Assembly (NCBI GenBank): GCA_964450435.1
Contig: CAYVCX010000015.1
Location: 1 to 44,785 of the forward strand
DNA from: SKLM01 sp964450435
GTDB taxonomy: Bacteria; Chloroflexota; Anaerolineae; B4-G1
Reading direction: 5' to 3'
DNA: 44,785 nt
Shown: positions 1-7,557 of the stretch, one piece after another
How the letters are laid out: every line of letters begins with the position of its first letter
Position numbering within the stretch: position 1 is the stretch's first letter
Translations under genes and position numbers: made by a program
The notes under the pieces: model-generated
Told to the model about the DNA's origin: nothing
Databases searched by the model: none
Seen by the model: only the letters and a program-made list of their open reading frames with translations

Positions 1-103
1 ACGATAGCCCCTGCCCGGCAAGCATCTCGGTCCTCCACAATCGATGACGTCAGTCGCTCAGTTGAATCGGGCATTCGGCCCGCCACGCGGGATTTTCGCC
101 GGG

Positions 104-131
104 TTGCATTTGCGTTCACCTGATGTATAAT
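104..131 (+). promoter_or_regulatory. sigma70-type promoter upstream of a gene-free stretch
   Basis: TTGCAT (104-109) and TATAAT (126-131) are separated by 16 nt. The start point is expected near 138. The first credible gene begins almost 1 kb downstream, so the promoter may drive an RNA. Confidence 0.5.
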
Positions 132-155
132 CCGGTGCGGTGTGTATGGAGATCG

Positions 156-276
156 CGCGGGCGAGGGGATCTGGGACGCCAGTCTGCTCCCGGGTAATCA
201 CGCCTGGCGTTCCTCAGCACTCGTGAGACAACCCAGATGCATTAGAGCCTACGCAGTTCCTGAATGTGCCCCCGCG
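156..276 (+). ncRNA. candidate structured RNA (three-way junction)
   Basis: Downstream of the promoter at 104-131, complementary segments nest. CGCGGG (156-161) pairs with CCCGCG (271-276). ATCTGGG (169-175) pairs with CCCAGAT (232-238). ACGCCAG (176-182) pairs with CTGGCGT (204-210). A small CTCA/TGAG hairpin (213-216 with 224-227) fills the junction. I compared it by eye with 6S RNA, tmRNA, SRP RNA, RNase P RNA and the cobalamin riboswitch and found no convincing match. Short helices like these can occur by chance in GC-rich DNA. Confidence 0.22.
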
Positions 277-1104
277 GTGGGCTGACGTACCGCGCACGCA
301 GGAAACCGTTGAGTACAGAGCAAGAGACGCCGACAGCCCGGACTGGCGCCCCAGCTTTATCCCTGGGGCGAGAACAGAAGACATCTGTCACACGCGTGGA
401 GCCGGGAGCGGCGTTCCAGGCGCGTCGCGGCACCATTGCCCACGAAGCCCTGACTCGGTTGCCGCGGGCCACTCAGATCAGCACCCATCTCGGAGACCCC
501 CTGAGTCCTGCTGCGCCCCTCCACCGATCCAATCGTCCGAAATCTGAAGCGGAGGACCCAGAACGTTTTCCCGAGTGCCCTGGGTACGTCCTGAGCAAGC
601 TCAACATCGCTCACGGACACCGCGCCGTCGAGGCGGATGCTGGTAGCCAGGGCCTCACGTTTGGCTTCGCGTACGCTGTTCGCCCCACCGGTCGCCTCGT
701 GTCCTGCGAAGCTCCACTCGAGATGGAGGAGGTGGGCCGGGAGAATCTGGAATGCCCGGACCTGGCCGAGCACATCGCCTGTAACGAAGGGGACATAGGC
801 GGCTTCATTGAGCAGCGTGGGGTCGGATCGTCGTCCTTCGAAGGGGCTCACTGCGTGGCTGCTTTGTTCAGGCGCCCGACGCACTGTCCCGCGGCCGCTT
901 CTCCGATTCTGTGATGCCCGCTGTGAAACAGGTGATCAACCTCGTCCCGGCCCCTGAGGAGGATCACGTCAGCTCAACCGAGATTCAGAGTGCTGTTACG
1001 GCCCAACAATGGCCCCGGCTCGGCTGCGTCCGAAGACCCGCCTTGCAGCCCACACCGCTTGTCGTCTATTTGCACGCCAGATCATACAGCAGAGGAGTAA
1101 AGAC

Positions 1105-1392
1105 ATGGGAAACCTACGACGCCTCGTAATCGACGTGTTGAAGCCGCTGGAGCCCAGCATTGTCCAGCTCGTGCAGGTGCTCGCCGATTTCGAGGGCGTG
1201 GACGGGGTCAACATCTCGATCTACGAGATCGACCGACGCGTGGAGAACGCCAAAGTAACGATTGAGGGCCACAGCATACCCTATCAGCAGATCATCGAGC
1301 TCATTGAGCAGAATGGGGGCGCCGTCCACTCCATCGACGAGGTAGCGGCCGGGAAGGTGCTCATTGAGGACGTGATCACGCCACAGGACTAG
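1105..1392 (+). CDS. DUF211 family protein
   Basis: A 95-residue protein of the DUF211 family, small ferredoxin-fold-like proteins best known from archaea and of unknown function. The match rests on the N-terminal segment with RRLVIDVLKP, the VDGVNISIYEID segment in the middle and the acidic C-terminal half. The start is the ATG at 1105, preceded by GAGGAG at a good distance. An in-frame extension to 1009 lacks a ribosome site and has unlikely composition. The gene ends 11 nt before a VIT-family membrane protein, so the two are almost certainly co-transcribed. I recall the same pairing in archaeal genomes, which suggests a shared role, perhaps metal handling; that role is inference. Confidence 0.85.
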   Translation: MGNLRRLVIDVLKPLEPSIVQLVQVLADFEGVDGVNISIYEIDRRVENAKVTIEGHSIPYQQIIELIEQNGGAVHSIDEVAAGKVLIEDVITPQD

Positions 1393-1403
1393 ATGGCATA
1401 GCT

Positions 1404-2033
1404 ATGGAAGCGCTCGATTCGATGCGTGAGCAGTTAGCCGATCATGTTGCCGCCGTGCGCGAGTACGAGGACATCACCGGTTTCTGGGCAATCGCGCGCC
1501 GCGCCCTGGCAAACAACTCCTTCGATGGGGTGCTCACTATGGTCGGCGTGGTGACGGGCAACTACCTGGGCGGGATTCGCGACTCCACGACGGTGATCCG
1601 TATCGGCGTTGCTGCCTCCATCTCCATAGGCATTTCGGGGCTCTGGGGAGCCTACCTCGCCGAATCGGCCGAGCGAGGTCGTGAGCTCGCCCAGCTGGAG
1701 AGGGTGTCGCTCATCAACTTGCAGAATACGAAGTTCAGCCGAGCCGCCAGCGTGGCGGTGGCTATCGTTTCGTTGGTGGACGGGCTTTCGCCCCTCGTCT
1801 CATCGCTCGTTGTGCTCCTTCCTTTCTTCTTCGCACCACTGATCAGCAACATCCTCTTGAGCTACGGGCTCGCTCTGGTCATTGCCCTCATCAGTTTGTT
1901 CGGGCTGGGGATGTTCCTAGGACACATATCGGAGCGCAATCTCATCGGCTACGGTCTGCGCACCGTCGTTGCAGGCATCGTGGCCATCACAATCAACTTC
2001 CTCCTCCCCGGTGGACCCGCAAACGGGCCCTAA
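1404..2033 (+). CDS. VIT1/CCC1-family membrane protein (TIGR00267-like)
   Basis: A 209-residue integral membrane protein of the vacuolar iron transporter (VIT1/CCC1) superfamily, resembling the short prokaryotic TIGR00267 type. After a soluble N-terminus (about 1-40) comes the family segment NNSFDGVLTMVGVVTGNYLGG (written here as the NNSFDG and GVVTGN motifs, about residues 37-55). About five hydrophobic spans follow, near 58-76, 112-132, 135-160, 152-172 and 180-200. Family members move Fe2+ or Mn2+, but the substrate here is not shown by the sequence. It follows the DUF211 gene after 11 nt. The start ATG at 1404 has only a weak ribosome site, which fits translational coupling to the gene before it. 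Confidence 0.82.
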   Translation: MEALDSMREQLADHVAAVREYEDITGFWAIARRALANNSFDGVLTMVGVVTGNYLGGIRDSTTVIRIGVAASISIGISGLWGAYLAESAERGRELAQLERVSLINLQNTKFSRAASVAVAIVSLVDGLSPLVSSLVVLLPFFFAPLISNILLSYGLALVIALISLFGLGMFLGHISERNLIGYGLRTVVAGIVAITINFLLPGGPANGP

Positions 2034-2053
2034 CCTCTCGCCTTAAAACCGAC

Positions 2054-2108
2054 ACACCAGGTTCAGAGAGGGCTGCGAAGAAACGCAACCCTTCCTTGCC
2101 TGGGGTGT
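2054..2108 (+). terminator. nested hairpins after the VIT gene
   Basis: GGGCTGCG (70-77 of the 2000s) and CGCAACCC (2084-2091) form a hairpin with one mismatch and an AAGAAA loop. It is enclosed by ACACCAGG (2054-2061) and CCTGGGGTGT (2099-2108). The T-rich tract is poor, so this could be a terminator or a leader structure of the degV-like gene. Confidence 0.3.
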
Positions 2109-2128
2109 TCTAGATGATGGTATCTCAC

Positions 2129-2158
2129 AGATTGAGATTGAGGTTGAGATTGAGGAGG
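2129..2158 (+). repeat. hexamer repeat running into a Shine-Dalgarno
   Basis: Four tandem hexamers (AGATTG, AGATTG, AGGTTG, AGATTG; 2129-2152) are followed directly by AGGAGG (2153-2158), in phase with the repeat and serving as the ribosome site of the gene at 2164 with a 5-nt spacer. Confidence 0.8.
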
Positions 2159-2163
2159 CAGGT

Positions 2164-3024
2164 ATGGCCAAACAGAAGGTCATTGTCGTAACCGACAGCA
2201 CCGCCTACATCCCCGACGAGGCACTGAACGGCCTGACCATACCCGTCATCCCTCTGTGGCTCATCTGGGATGACGAGCGCTATCGCGACGGCGTGGATAT
2301 CGCCCCTGATGCGTTCTATCGCCTTCTTCGAGAGCGCGATACCATCCCCAGCACGTCTCAACCCTCTGTGGGTGAGTTCGCGGACTTCTACCGGCGCATG
2401 GCGGAGGAGAGAGGGACGGATACAATCGTCGGCGCCTACATCTCGAGCAAGATCAGCGGCACCGTCGCCTCCGCCGAGGCAGCCGTAGCCCAAGTGCCCG
2501 AATTGAACATCACTGTCATCGACTCATTTTCGGCGTCCATGGGACTCGGGTTCATCGCCCTAGCAGCGGCCAGGGTGGCTGCAGCAGGGGGCTCGCAAAC
2601 AAGCGTCGTCGCGGCAGCAACCTCGGTTCGTGAGCGAATGAACATCCTCTTCGCTGTGGACACACTGGAGTATCTCCATAAGGGCGGCCGGATCGGGGGA
2701 GCAAAACGGTTTCTGGGGACTATGCTGAATGTCAAGCCGCTGCTTCGTCTGAACGACGGAGTCGTCGAGGCACTGGGTCAGGTCCGCACCAAGCGGCGCG
2801 TAATTGCAGAGATGCTGGATACTGCCGAGGAACTGCTCGACGGCAGGCCAATGGTCGAAGCGGCCGTGCTGGACGTGGATAACCGGGAAGAGAGCGATAT
2901 GGTGGCGGAGAGGGTCAAGAGACGCTTCGACGTCTCCCCCGTGTACCAGACCACCGTGAGCCCCGTAATCGGCGCCCACGTCGGTCCGGGCACGGTCGGG
3001 ATTGGCTTCTATTCGGAACGCTGA
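2164..3024 (+). CDS. DegV family fatty-acid-binding protein
   Basis: A 286-residue DegV-family protein, the usual length. In Firmicutes such proteins (FakB) bind a fatty acid and present it to the kinase FakA. Visible signatures are the N-terminal VVTDSTAYI strand-turn, the conserved TSQPSVGEF segment near residues 60-68, the SSKISGT stretch that contacts the carboxylate, and GGRIGGAKRFLG near 177-188. The start ATG at 2164 has a perfect AGGAGG site. No fakA-like kinase lies in this window, so the partner is unknown. Downstream is a GC hairpin (3050-3076), then the pyr promoter, so this gene is probably its own unit or the tail of the DUF211/VIT unit. Confidence 0.9.
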   Translation: MAKQKVIVVTDSTAYIPDEALNGLTIPVIPLWLIWDDERYRDGVDIAPDAFYRLLRERDTIPSTSQPSVGEFADFYRRMAEERGTDTIVGAYISSKISGTVASAEAAVAQVPELNITVIDSFSASMGLGFIALAAARVAAAGGSQTSVVAAATSVRERMNILFAVDTLEYLHKGGRIGGAKRFLGTMLNVKPLLRLNDGVVEALGQVRTKRRVIAEMLDTAEELLDGRPMVEAAVLDVDNREESDMVAERVKRRFDVSPVYQTTVSPVIGAHVGPGTVGIGFYSER

Positions 3025-3049
3025 ATCGCCCCCCGCGAGAGCTCGCGCG

Positions 3050-3080
3050 CGACCGCGTTCTTCGAGGACGCGGTCGTCTG
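3050..3080 (+). terminator. probable terminator after the degV-like gene
   Basis: A perfect 8-bp stem, CGACCGCG (3050-3057) with CGCGGTCG (3069-3076), has an 11-nt loop and is followed by TCTGTTGTG. The T tract is interrupted, so efficiency is uncertain. Confidence 0.5.
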
Positions 3081-3126
3081 TTGTGTGAACACGGAAGCCC
3101 GGCTGCGTCTCCAACGGTGGCAGGAC

Positions 3127-3156
3127 TTGGCACTTGTGGTAGACTTGCTGTAGAAT
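3127..3156 (+). promoter_or_regulatory. promoter of the pyrFED operon
   Basis: TTGGCA (3127-3132) and TAGAAT (3151-3156) are separated by 18 nt. The expected start is near 3163, leaving a leader of about 48 nt before pyrF. I see no attenuator hairpin in the leader. Confidence 0.55.
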
Positions 3157-3210
3157 AGATGGTGCCGCACGTCGAAAGGAATCTCCAAAGAAAGAAGGAG
3201 GCCGCGCACA

Positions 3211-4035
3211 ATGACCTTCAGAGAGAAGCTCCTCGCAGCCCAGGGCAGGAACAGGTCGTGGCTCTGCGTTGGGCTCGATCCCGTAATGGGCCGCTTGCCT
3301 GAGACCGTACTCTCGTCCGAGAATCCACTCCTCACCTTTGGCCGCACCATCGTCGAGAACACCGCCGAGGCCGCCTGCGCCTACAAGCCGAATCTCGCGT
3401 TCTGGCTGGCGGAGGGTCCGACCGGCGTGAGAGCGCTGCAGCAGCTTATCGAAGAGATACCGGACTACCTTCCAATCATCCTCGATGGGAAGCTCAACGA
3501 CGTGGGACACACAGCTAGGGCGTACGCACGAGGCGTCTTCGCGACTCTGGGCGTTGACGCCGTCACTGCCAATCCTTATCTTGGCCTGGACGCTATCCGC
3601 CCTTTCCTGGACACAGAGGACAAGGGCGTGTTCCTGCTGGCTCGCACGTCGAACCCATCTGCTCCTGATATCCAGGATTTGGAGGCAGAAGGGAAGCCGC
3701 TATACCAGCATGTGGCCCGATTAGCGGCTCAATGGGAGGAAGAACTTCCTGGCACTTGCGGGCTGGTGGTTGGAGCCACGTACCCGGACGAGCTGAGCAT
3801 CCTGCGCGCGATAGCGCCAGACCTGCCGTTTCTCATCCCTGGTATAGGCGCTCAGGGGGGCGATCTGGGCAAGGCGGTGGCGCACGGGGCCGCGGCGGAC
3901 GGCACCGGCCCCGTGATCAACTCGTCACGCGGCATCCTCTACGCCTCCCCAGGTGCGGATTTCGGCAATGCGGCCCGAACAGCCGCGTTGGAGCTGCGCG
4001 ACCGGATCAACCAGCAGCGGGAGGCCCACCGGTGA
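3211..4035 (+). CDS. pyrF: orotidine 5'-phosphate decarboxylase (type 2)
   Basis: The final enzyme of UMP synthesis, decarboxylating OMP. At 274 residues it matches the longer type 2 subfamily (TIGR02127-like). The early CVGLDPVMGRLP segment (about 19-30) and KPNLAFW (about 60-66) fit. The active-site Lys/Asp tetrad appears in LDGKLNDVGHTA (about 91-102), where the usual DxKxxD spacing is kept. FLIPGIGAQGGD (about 209-220) and NSSRGILYA (about 236-244) form the phosphate-binding end. The ATG has an AGGAGG site 9 nt upstream. The stop overlaps the GTG start of pyrE (GTGA, 4032-4035), so it is the promoter-proximal gene of a pyrF-pyrE-pyrD operon. Confidence 0.93.
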   Translation: MTFREKLLAAQGRNRSWLCVGLDPVMGRLPETVLSSENPLLTFGRTIVENTAEAACAYKPNLAFWLAEGPTGVRALQQLIEEIPDYLPIILDGKLNDVGHTARAYARGVFATLGVDAVTANPYLGLDAIRPFLDTEDKGVFLLARTSNPSAPDIQDLEAEGKPLYQHVARLAAQWEEELPGTCGLVVGATYPDELSILRAIAPDLPFLIPGIGAQGGDLGKAVAHGAAADGTGPVINSSRGILYASPGADFGNAARTAALELRDRINQQREAHR

Positions 4036-4646
4036 AAACACGCGTCAAACAGCTCGCGGACGCACTCTACGACCACGGCTGCGTGAAATTCGGGTCGTTT
4101 CAGCTCAAGTCAGGTCTGAGCTCCCCCGTTTACATCGATCTCAGGCTCCTGGTCAGCTATCCAGAACTGCTCAGGCAGGTGGCGAGCCACCTGGCCGAAG
4201 TAGCCGGGAGCCTGACATTCGATCGCATCGCCGCCATCCCCTACGCCGCCCTGCCCATCGGCGTCGCCATGTCACTGCAGATGAAACGTCCGATGATCTA
4301 CCCGCGCCGTGAGGTCAAGCAACACGGTACGCGCCGCGCCATCGAAGGCACCTACGAGATGGGCGAGACCGCCCTTCTGGTCGACGATCTGATTACCCGT
4401 GGCGGAAGCAAGCTGGAGGCCATCGAAACTCTGCGGGCGGCTAACTTGGTCGTACGAGACGTTCTCGTTCTGATCGATCGTGAGCAAGGCGGCGCACAAG
4501 ACCTCGCTGAGCAAGGCTACCGCCTTCATGCACTCCTCCGGCTCAGCCAGGTTCTGGAAGCGTTGGCGAACAGTGGGCGCATCACGACGGTGCAACACGC
4601 TGAGATCCTGTCCTATCTGGAAGAGACTCGGGCAGCGGAACGGTGA
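4032..4646 (+). CDS. pyrE: orotate phosphoribosyltransferase
   Basis: Converts orotate and PRPP to OMP. The protein has 204 residues from a GTG start that overlaps the pyrF stop as GTGA. The open frame extends much further upstream but only as antisense-like noise inside pyrF. The N-terminus shows FGSFQLKSGLSSPVYIDLR, the classic orotate-binding segment (about 17-35). The PRPP motif is ALLVDDLITRGGS (about 115-127). The gene ends in a second GTGA overlap with pyrD (4643-4646), so the three pyr genes should be translationally coupled. Confidence 0.94.
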   Translation: MKTRVKQLADALYDHGCVKFGSFQLKSGLSSPVYIDLRLLVSYPELLRQVASHLAEVAGSLTFDRIAAIPYAALPIGVAMSLQMKRPMIYPRREVKQHGTRRAIEGTYEMGETALLVDDLITRGGSKLEAIETLRAANLVVRDVLVLIDREQGGAQDLAEQGYRLHALLRLSQVLEALANSGRITTVQHAEILSYLEETRAAER

Positions 4647-5581
4647 CCGAGATCGATATCTCCGTTGATCTTTGCGGATGCAAGCTCCCCAATCCGACGA
4701 TCCTGTCGTCGGGCATTCTGGGGCTGAGTCACAGCATTCTGGCTCGCGTAGCGAGATGCGGGGCGGGCGCCGTCACCACCAAATCCTGTAGCCTCAGACC
4801 GCGCTCGGGCTATCCGAATCCCACCATCCTCGACTGGGGGCCGGGTCTCATCAATGCCGTGGGACTCTCCAACCCCGGTGTGGAAGTCATGGTCGAAGAG
4901 ATCCAGGCAGCCAGGGAGCAGCTTGCCCCAGCGGGCGTGCCGGTCATCGCCAGCATCTTCGCCGACACGATCTACGAATTCGGCACCGTCACCCGTTTCA
5001 TCTCTGAGGCCGATCCTGACCTGCTCGAAGTGAATGTATCGTGCCCCAACCTCGATAATCGCTACCAGCAGATGTTCGCCGCCGACCCTTACGTCTCCGC
5101 CCAGGTCACTCGGCGCGTGAAACAGCACACAGATACGCCGGTGCTCGTGAAGTTGTCGCCCAACGTGACGAACATCTCGGAAGTTGCAGAGGCCGTCGTC
5201 GAAGCGGGAGCCGATGGCATAACCGCCATCAACAGCCTCGGTCCAGGATTGATCTTGAACGTCGAGACCCGTCGGTCAGTGCTCGCGCACGGGACCGGAG
5301 GCGTAAGCGGCCCCCCCATTCGGCCCATCGCTGTACGCTGTGTGCACGATATCTGCAGAGCGGTCGACGTGCCGGTGGTGGCAACCGGAGGCGTGACCAC
5401 CGGGCGCGACGTGGTGGAGATGCTCCTCGTTGGTGCAACTGCCGTTGGTATCGGTTCAGCGATCCGCTCTCGTGGGATGGAGGTATTCCACAAGGTCTGC
5501 GAGGAACTCAAGAGCTACATGACGCGGCACGGACACCAGGATCTCGCGTCGCTGCGGGGAACGGCCGTGCTCGGCCCCTGA
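4643..5581 (+). CDS. pyrD: dihydroorotate dehydrogenase, class 1 (PyrD type)
   Basis: Oxidises dihydroorotate to orotate with FMN. The 312-residue protein is soluble and lacks the N-terminal membrane extension of class 2. It aligns well with the class 1B catalytic subunit PyrDB. Signposts are VNVSCPN (about 128-134), VKLSPNVTNI, TAINSLGPG, GGVSGPPIRPIA and the FMN-phosphate region VVATGGVTTGRDVVEMLLVGA. The start is a GTG overlapping the pyrE stop. Class 1B enzymes normally pair with the electron-transfer subunit PyrK, which is absent from this window, so the acceptor is unknown. The gene ends 13 nt from a convergent response-regulator gene. Confidence 0.92.
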   Translation: MTEIDISVDLCGCKLPNPTILSSGILGLSHSILARVARCGAGAVTTKSCSLRPRSGYPNPTILDWGPGLINAVGLSNPGVEVMVEEIQAAREQLAPAGVPVIASIFADTIYEFGTVTRFISEADPDLLEVNVSCPNLDNRYQQMFAADPYVSAQVTRRVKQHTDTPVLVKLSPNVTNISEVAEAVVEAGADGITAINSLGPGLILNVETRRSVLAHGTGGVSGPPIRPIAVRCVHDICRAVDVPVVATGGVTTGRDVVEMLLVGATAVGIGSAIRSRGMEVFHKVCEELKSYMTRHGHQDLASLRGTAVLGP

Positions 5582-5594
5582 GCGAGGACAGCAT

Positions 5595-5969
5595 CTACGC
5601 CGCATCGCGGATCAACGATCTCACCACGTCCAACAGTTCATCCTTGCGATACGGTTTCGTCAAGTACGCACCGGCGCCGAGAGCTGCCGCCTCGTCCTGG
5701 ACATCCGGCTGAGCTCGCGCTGAGCTGATGACGACCGGCAGGTCGGCCAGATGGGGGTCGTCTCGAATCTGCCGTAAGACCTCGATCCCGTCCGTCCCCG
5801 GTAGCATCAGATCAAGCACCAGCGCGTCGAAGCGGTGGCTCCGGAGCAGCGCCAGCCCCTCACCCCCGCTCCTGGCAACTGAGGTGGCATACCCTTGCGA
5901 GCTCAATATCAGTTCCAGAAGCCGCGCGGATTTCGGATCGTCCTCAATCACTAACACCCTGTTAGCCAC
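5595..5969 (-). CDS. single-domain response regulator
   Basis: A stand-alone receiver (CheY-like) domain of about 124 residues with no output domain. The acidic pair is in VIEDDP near the N-terminus. The phospho-acceptor Asp lies in LVLDLMLPG (about residue 53). The Ser of VVISSA and the Lys of LTKPY (about 105) complete the switch. I chose the GTG at 5969 (TGAGG 6 nt upstream) because it gives the usual N-terminus MANRVLVIEDD; TTG at 5981 or ATG at 5975 are alternatives. It is the last gene of the leftward series and lies 77 nt (89 nt from the chosen start) beyond the TPR gene. No histidine kinase is visible nearby, so its partner is unknown. Confidence 0.9.
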   Translation of the reverse strand: MANRVLVIEDDPKSARLLELILSSQGYATSVARSGGEGLALLRSHRFDALVLDLMLPGTDGIEVLRQIRDDPHLADLPVVISSARAQPDVQDEAAALGAGAYLTKPYRKDELLDVVRSLIRDAA

Positions 5970-6058
5970 AATCATCCTCAAGCCGCTCGACCCAGACCGC
6001 CGACGGTCTCAATGAGGGCAATTCTATCACAGCCAAGGTCGGGCCACAAGACCCCGGC

Positions 6059-7537
6059 TCATCGGTCTCCATCGCCGGCGTCCCCTCTCGTCGCTCGCGT
6101 GACCAGCGACGTGAACCTCCCCGTGGTGTCCAGATCTATGGCACGGGTGAAAGCTTCCTGCGCCAACTCCGGATGGCCGCGACCCCTCTCCAGCAAGCCC
6201 ACGTGATAGTACGCAGAGGCAAGCCCGGCATCGAGTTCGATCGCGCGCCGGAGATAGTCGGCCGCGGTGTCGTAGTCACCAACCTGAAGCGCGGCCCACC
6301 CACGCAGATCGTGAGCACCTGCTTCCTGCGGGACGAGCCGCAGGAGCTCTTCAGCAGCCCTGACGGCTCGGTCATCCGACGTGATGTTGTGATCCAGATA
6401 GAAACGGGTGAGAATCTCCCACAGCCGGGGATCGTCCGGCCTGAGCGAGACTGCCTCGCGAAGCCAGATCTCCGCTGCCACGTAACGCCCTTCGTTGGCC
6501 CAGCTCTGACCGATCTCCACACAGGTGGCCGGGTTTTCCGGGTCCAGATCGTAGGCAGTCTCGAAATGAGCCCGGGCAGTGGGGTTGTCGCCCGACCGAC
6601 TGTAATGCAGACCAAGCAACGTGTGCGCCACCGGCGAGCTGGGTGCGCCGGCAACCGCCTTCAGCAGGTAGGACCTGGCATCCTGCGGGTAGCCCATCTG
6701 ATCAAGGGCGTGACCCAGGTAAGCCTGAGCATCCGGGTACATCCGGCTATCAGAGACCGCAAGCTCAAGCTGTCGCGCGGCCAGGGCCCATTCGTGCCTC
6801 TCGATTAGGATACGCCCGACCCGGGTAGCCCTGTAAGCAGGATCCTGCCCCGTCCCTGCCTCGGCAAGCGCGCCAAGAACTCGTCGCGACAGATCTGTCC
6901 CAGCCGCATACAAGTGCTCCAATGCCTCCGGATCGTCGCCCAGAAGTAGGATCCCCAGTGTCTCACGAGCGCGCTTGTCCTCAGGGTCCGATCGAAGGAG
7001 TTCGCGGTAGATGGAGCACGCCGCTTCCCACTCGCGCAGCCCGAGGAAGGCTCGCGCCCGGATGTGGCGCACATCCCGATCGGCAGGGTCGAGCGCAAGA
7101 AGCTCCCCGGCATGCTCCACGACAGCCGTCCAATGAGTAGGTCTCGCTGGAGCGCTCGCCTCGGCGGCCGCCTCGTGGAGGGCTACGCGAAGTCGCCCGA
7201 CCTCAATTGCGCCGGCATCTAGCCGTTCAGCTTCCTCGAGGGCGTCCAGAGCATCGTCAGTACGACGCCAGCCAATATACAGCCGGGCGAGCGACAGATA
7301 CGGCAGCGGAGAGTCTGGGCGAACATCCAGGGCTTCTTGATACGCCGCTACGGCGGCGGTGCGTTCCAGCGCCTCCGCATAAGTCTCCGCTTGGCCCAGA
7401 ATCCACACGTACTCATTGCCAGAAGGGCGGAGGATGAACGCCAGCCCCAGCAACATCAGCGCCACAGCCGCGAAGCCCAGGAGGCGGCGATCAGACATCG
7501 GCCGCGGGCTCAGCCTGCGGGGACTGGAGAGAACCAT
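6059..7537 (-). CDS. membrane-anchored TPR protein
   Basis: A 492-residue protein with one N-terminal membrane span (about 18-36, RRLLGFAAVALMLLGLAFIL) and then tetratricopeptide repeats to the end. Clear repeat units include AYQEALDVRPDS (about 66-77), EEAERLD, YRELLRSDPEDKRARETLG (about 181-199), AYLGHALDQMGYPQDARSYL, HFETAYDLDPENPATCVEIG and YLRRAIELDAG near residue 437. TPRs are protein-interaction scaffolds; the partner cannot be read from sequence. Orientation (N-in with an outside TPR domain, or the reverse) is not certain. The start at 7537 lacks a good ribosome site; an internal ATG at 7498 (MSDRRLLG) is equally possible. It follows the SH3-type lipoprotein by 20 nt. Confidence 0.82.
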   Translation of the reverse strand: MVLSSPRRLSPRPMSDRRLLGFAAVALMLLGLAFILRPSGNEYVWILGQAETYAEALERTAAVAAYQEALDVRPDSPLPYLSLARLYIGWRRTDDALDALEEAERLDAGAIEVGRLRVALHEAAAEASAPARPTHWTAVVEHAGELLALDPADRDVRHIRARAFLGLREWEAACSIYRELLRSDPEDKRARETLGILLLGDDPEALEHLYAAGTDLSRRVLGALAEAGTGQDPAYRATRVGRILIERHEWALAARQLELAVSDSRMYPDAQAYLGHALDQMGYPQDARSYLLKAVAGAPSSPVAHTLLGLHYSRSGDNPTARAHFETAYDLDPENPATCVEIGQSWANEGRYVAAEIWLREAVSLRPDDPRLWEILTRFYLDHNITSDDRAVRAAEELLRLVPQEAGAHDLRGWAALQVGDYDTAADYLRRAIELDAGLASAYYHVGLLERGRGHPELAQEAFTRAIDLDTTGRFTSLVTRATRGDAGDGDR

Positions 7538-7557
7538 GGCGAGGAAGCGCCGCAGGT

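Larger units (their letters stand above)
1..1104. other. 1.1-kb stretch without a convincing gene
   Basis: No reading frame here is credible. Long open frames exist on both strands (264-914 on +, 357-884 on -) and overlap each other. Neither has a ribosome site or a recognisable domain, and both are rich in Arg, Pro, His and Cys, as chance frames in GC-rich DNA are. The supportable contents are a promoter-like pair of hexamers at 104-131 and a foldable stretch just after it. The end of the region carries the ribosome site of the DUF211 gene. It could be a long leader, an RNA gene or decayed coding DNA. Confidence 0.55.

Noticed and set aside
264..914. 216-codon open frame on the plus strand and a 175-codon frame opposite it (357-884)
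   Set aside because: They overlap each other, neither has a ribosome site or a recognisable domain, and their composition resembles chance frames in GC-rich DNA.
3732..4031. 100-codon N-terminal extension of PyrE
   Set aside because: It lies entirely within pyrF in another frame; the GTG at 4032 gives the normal family length.
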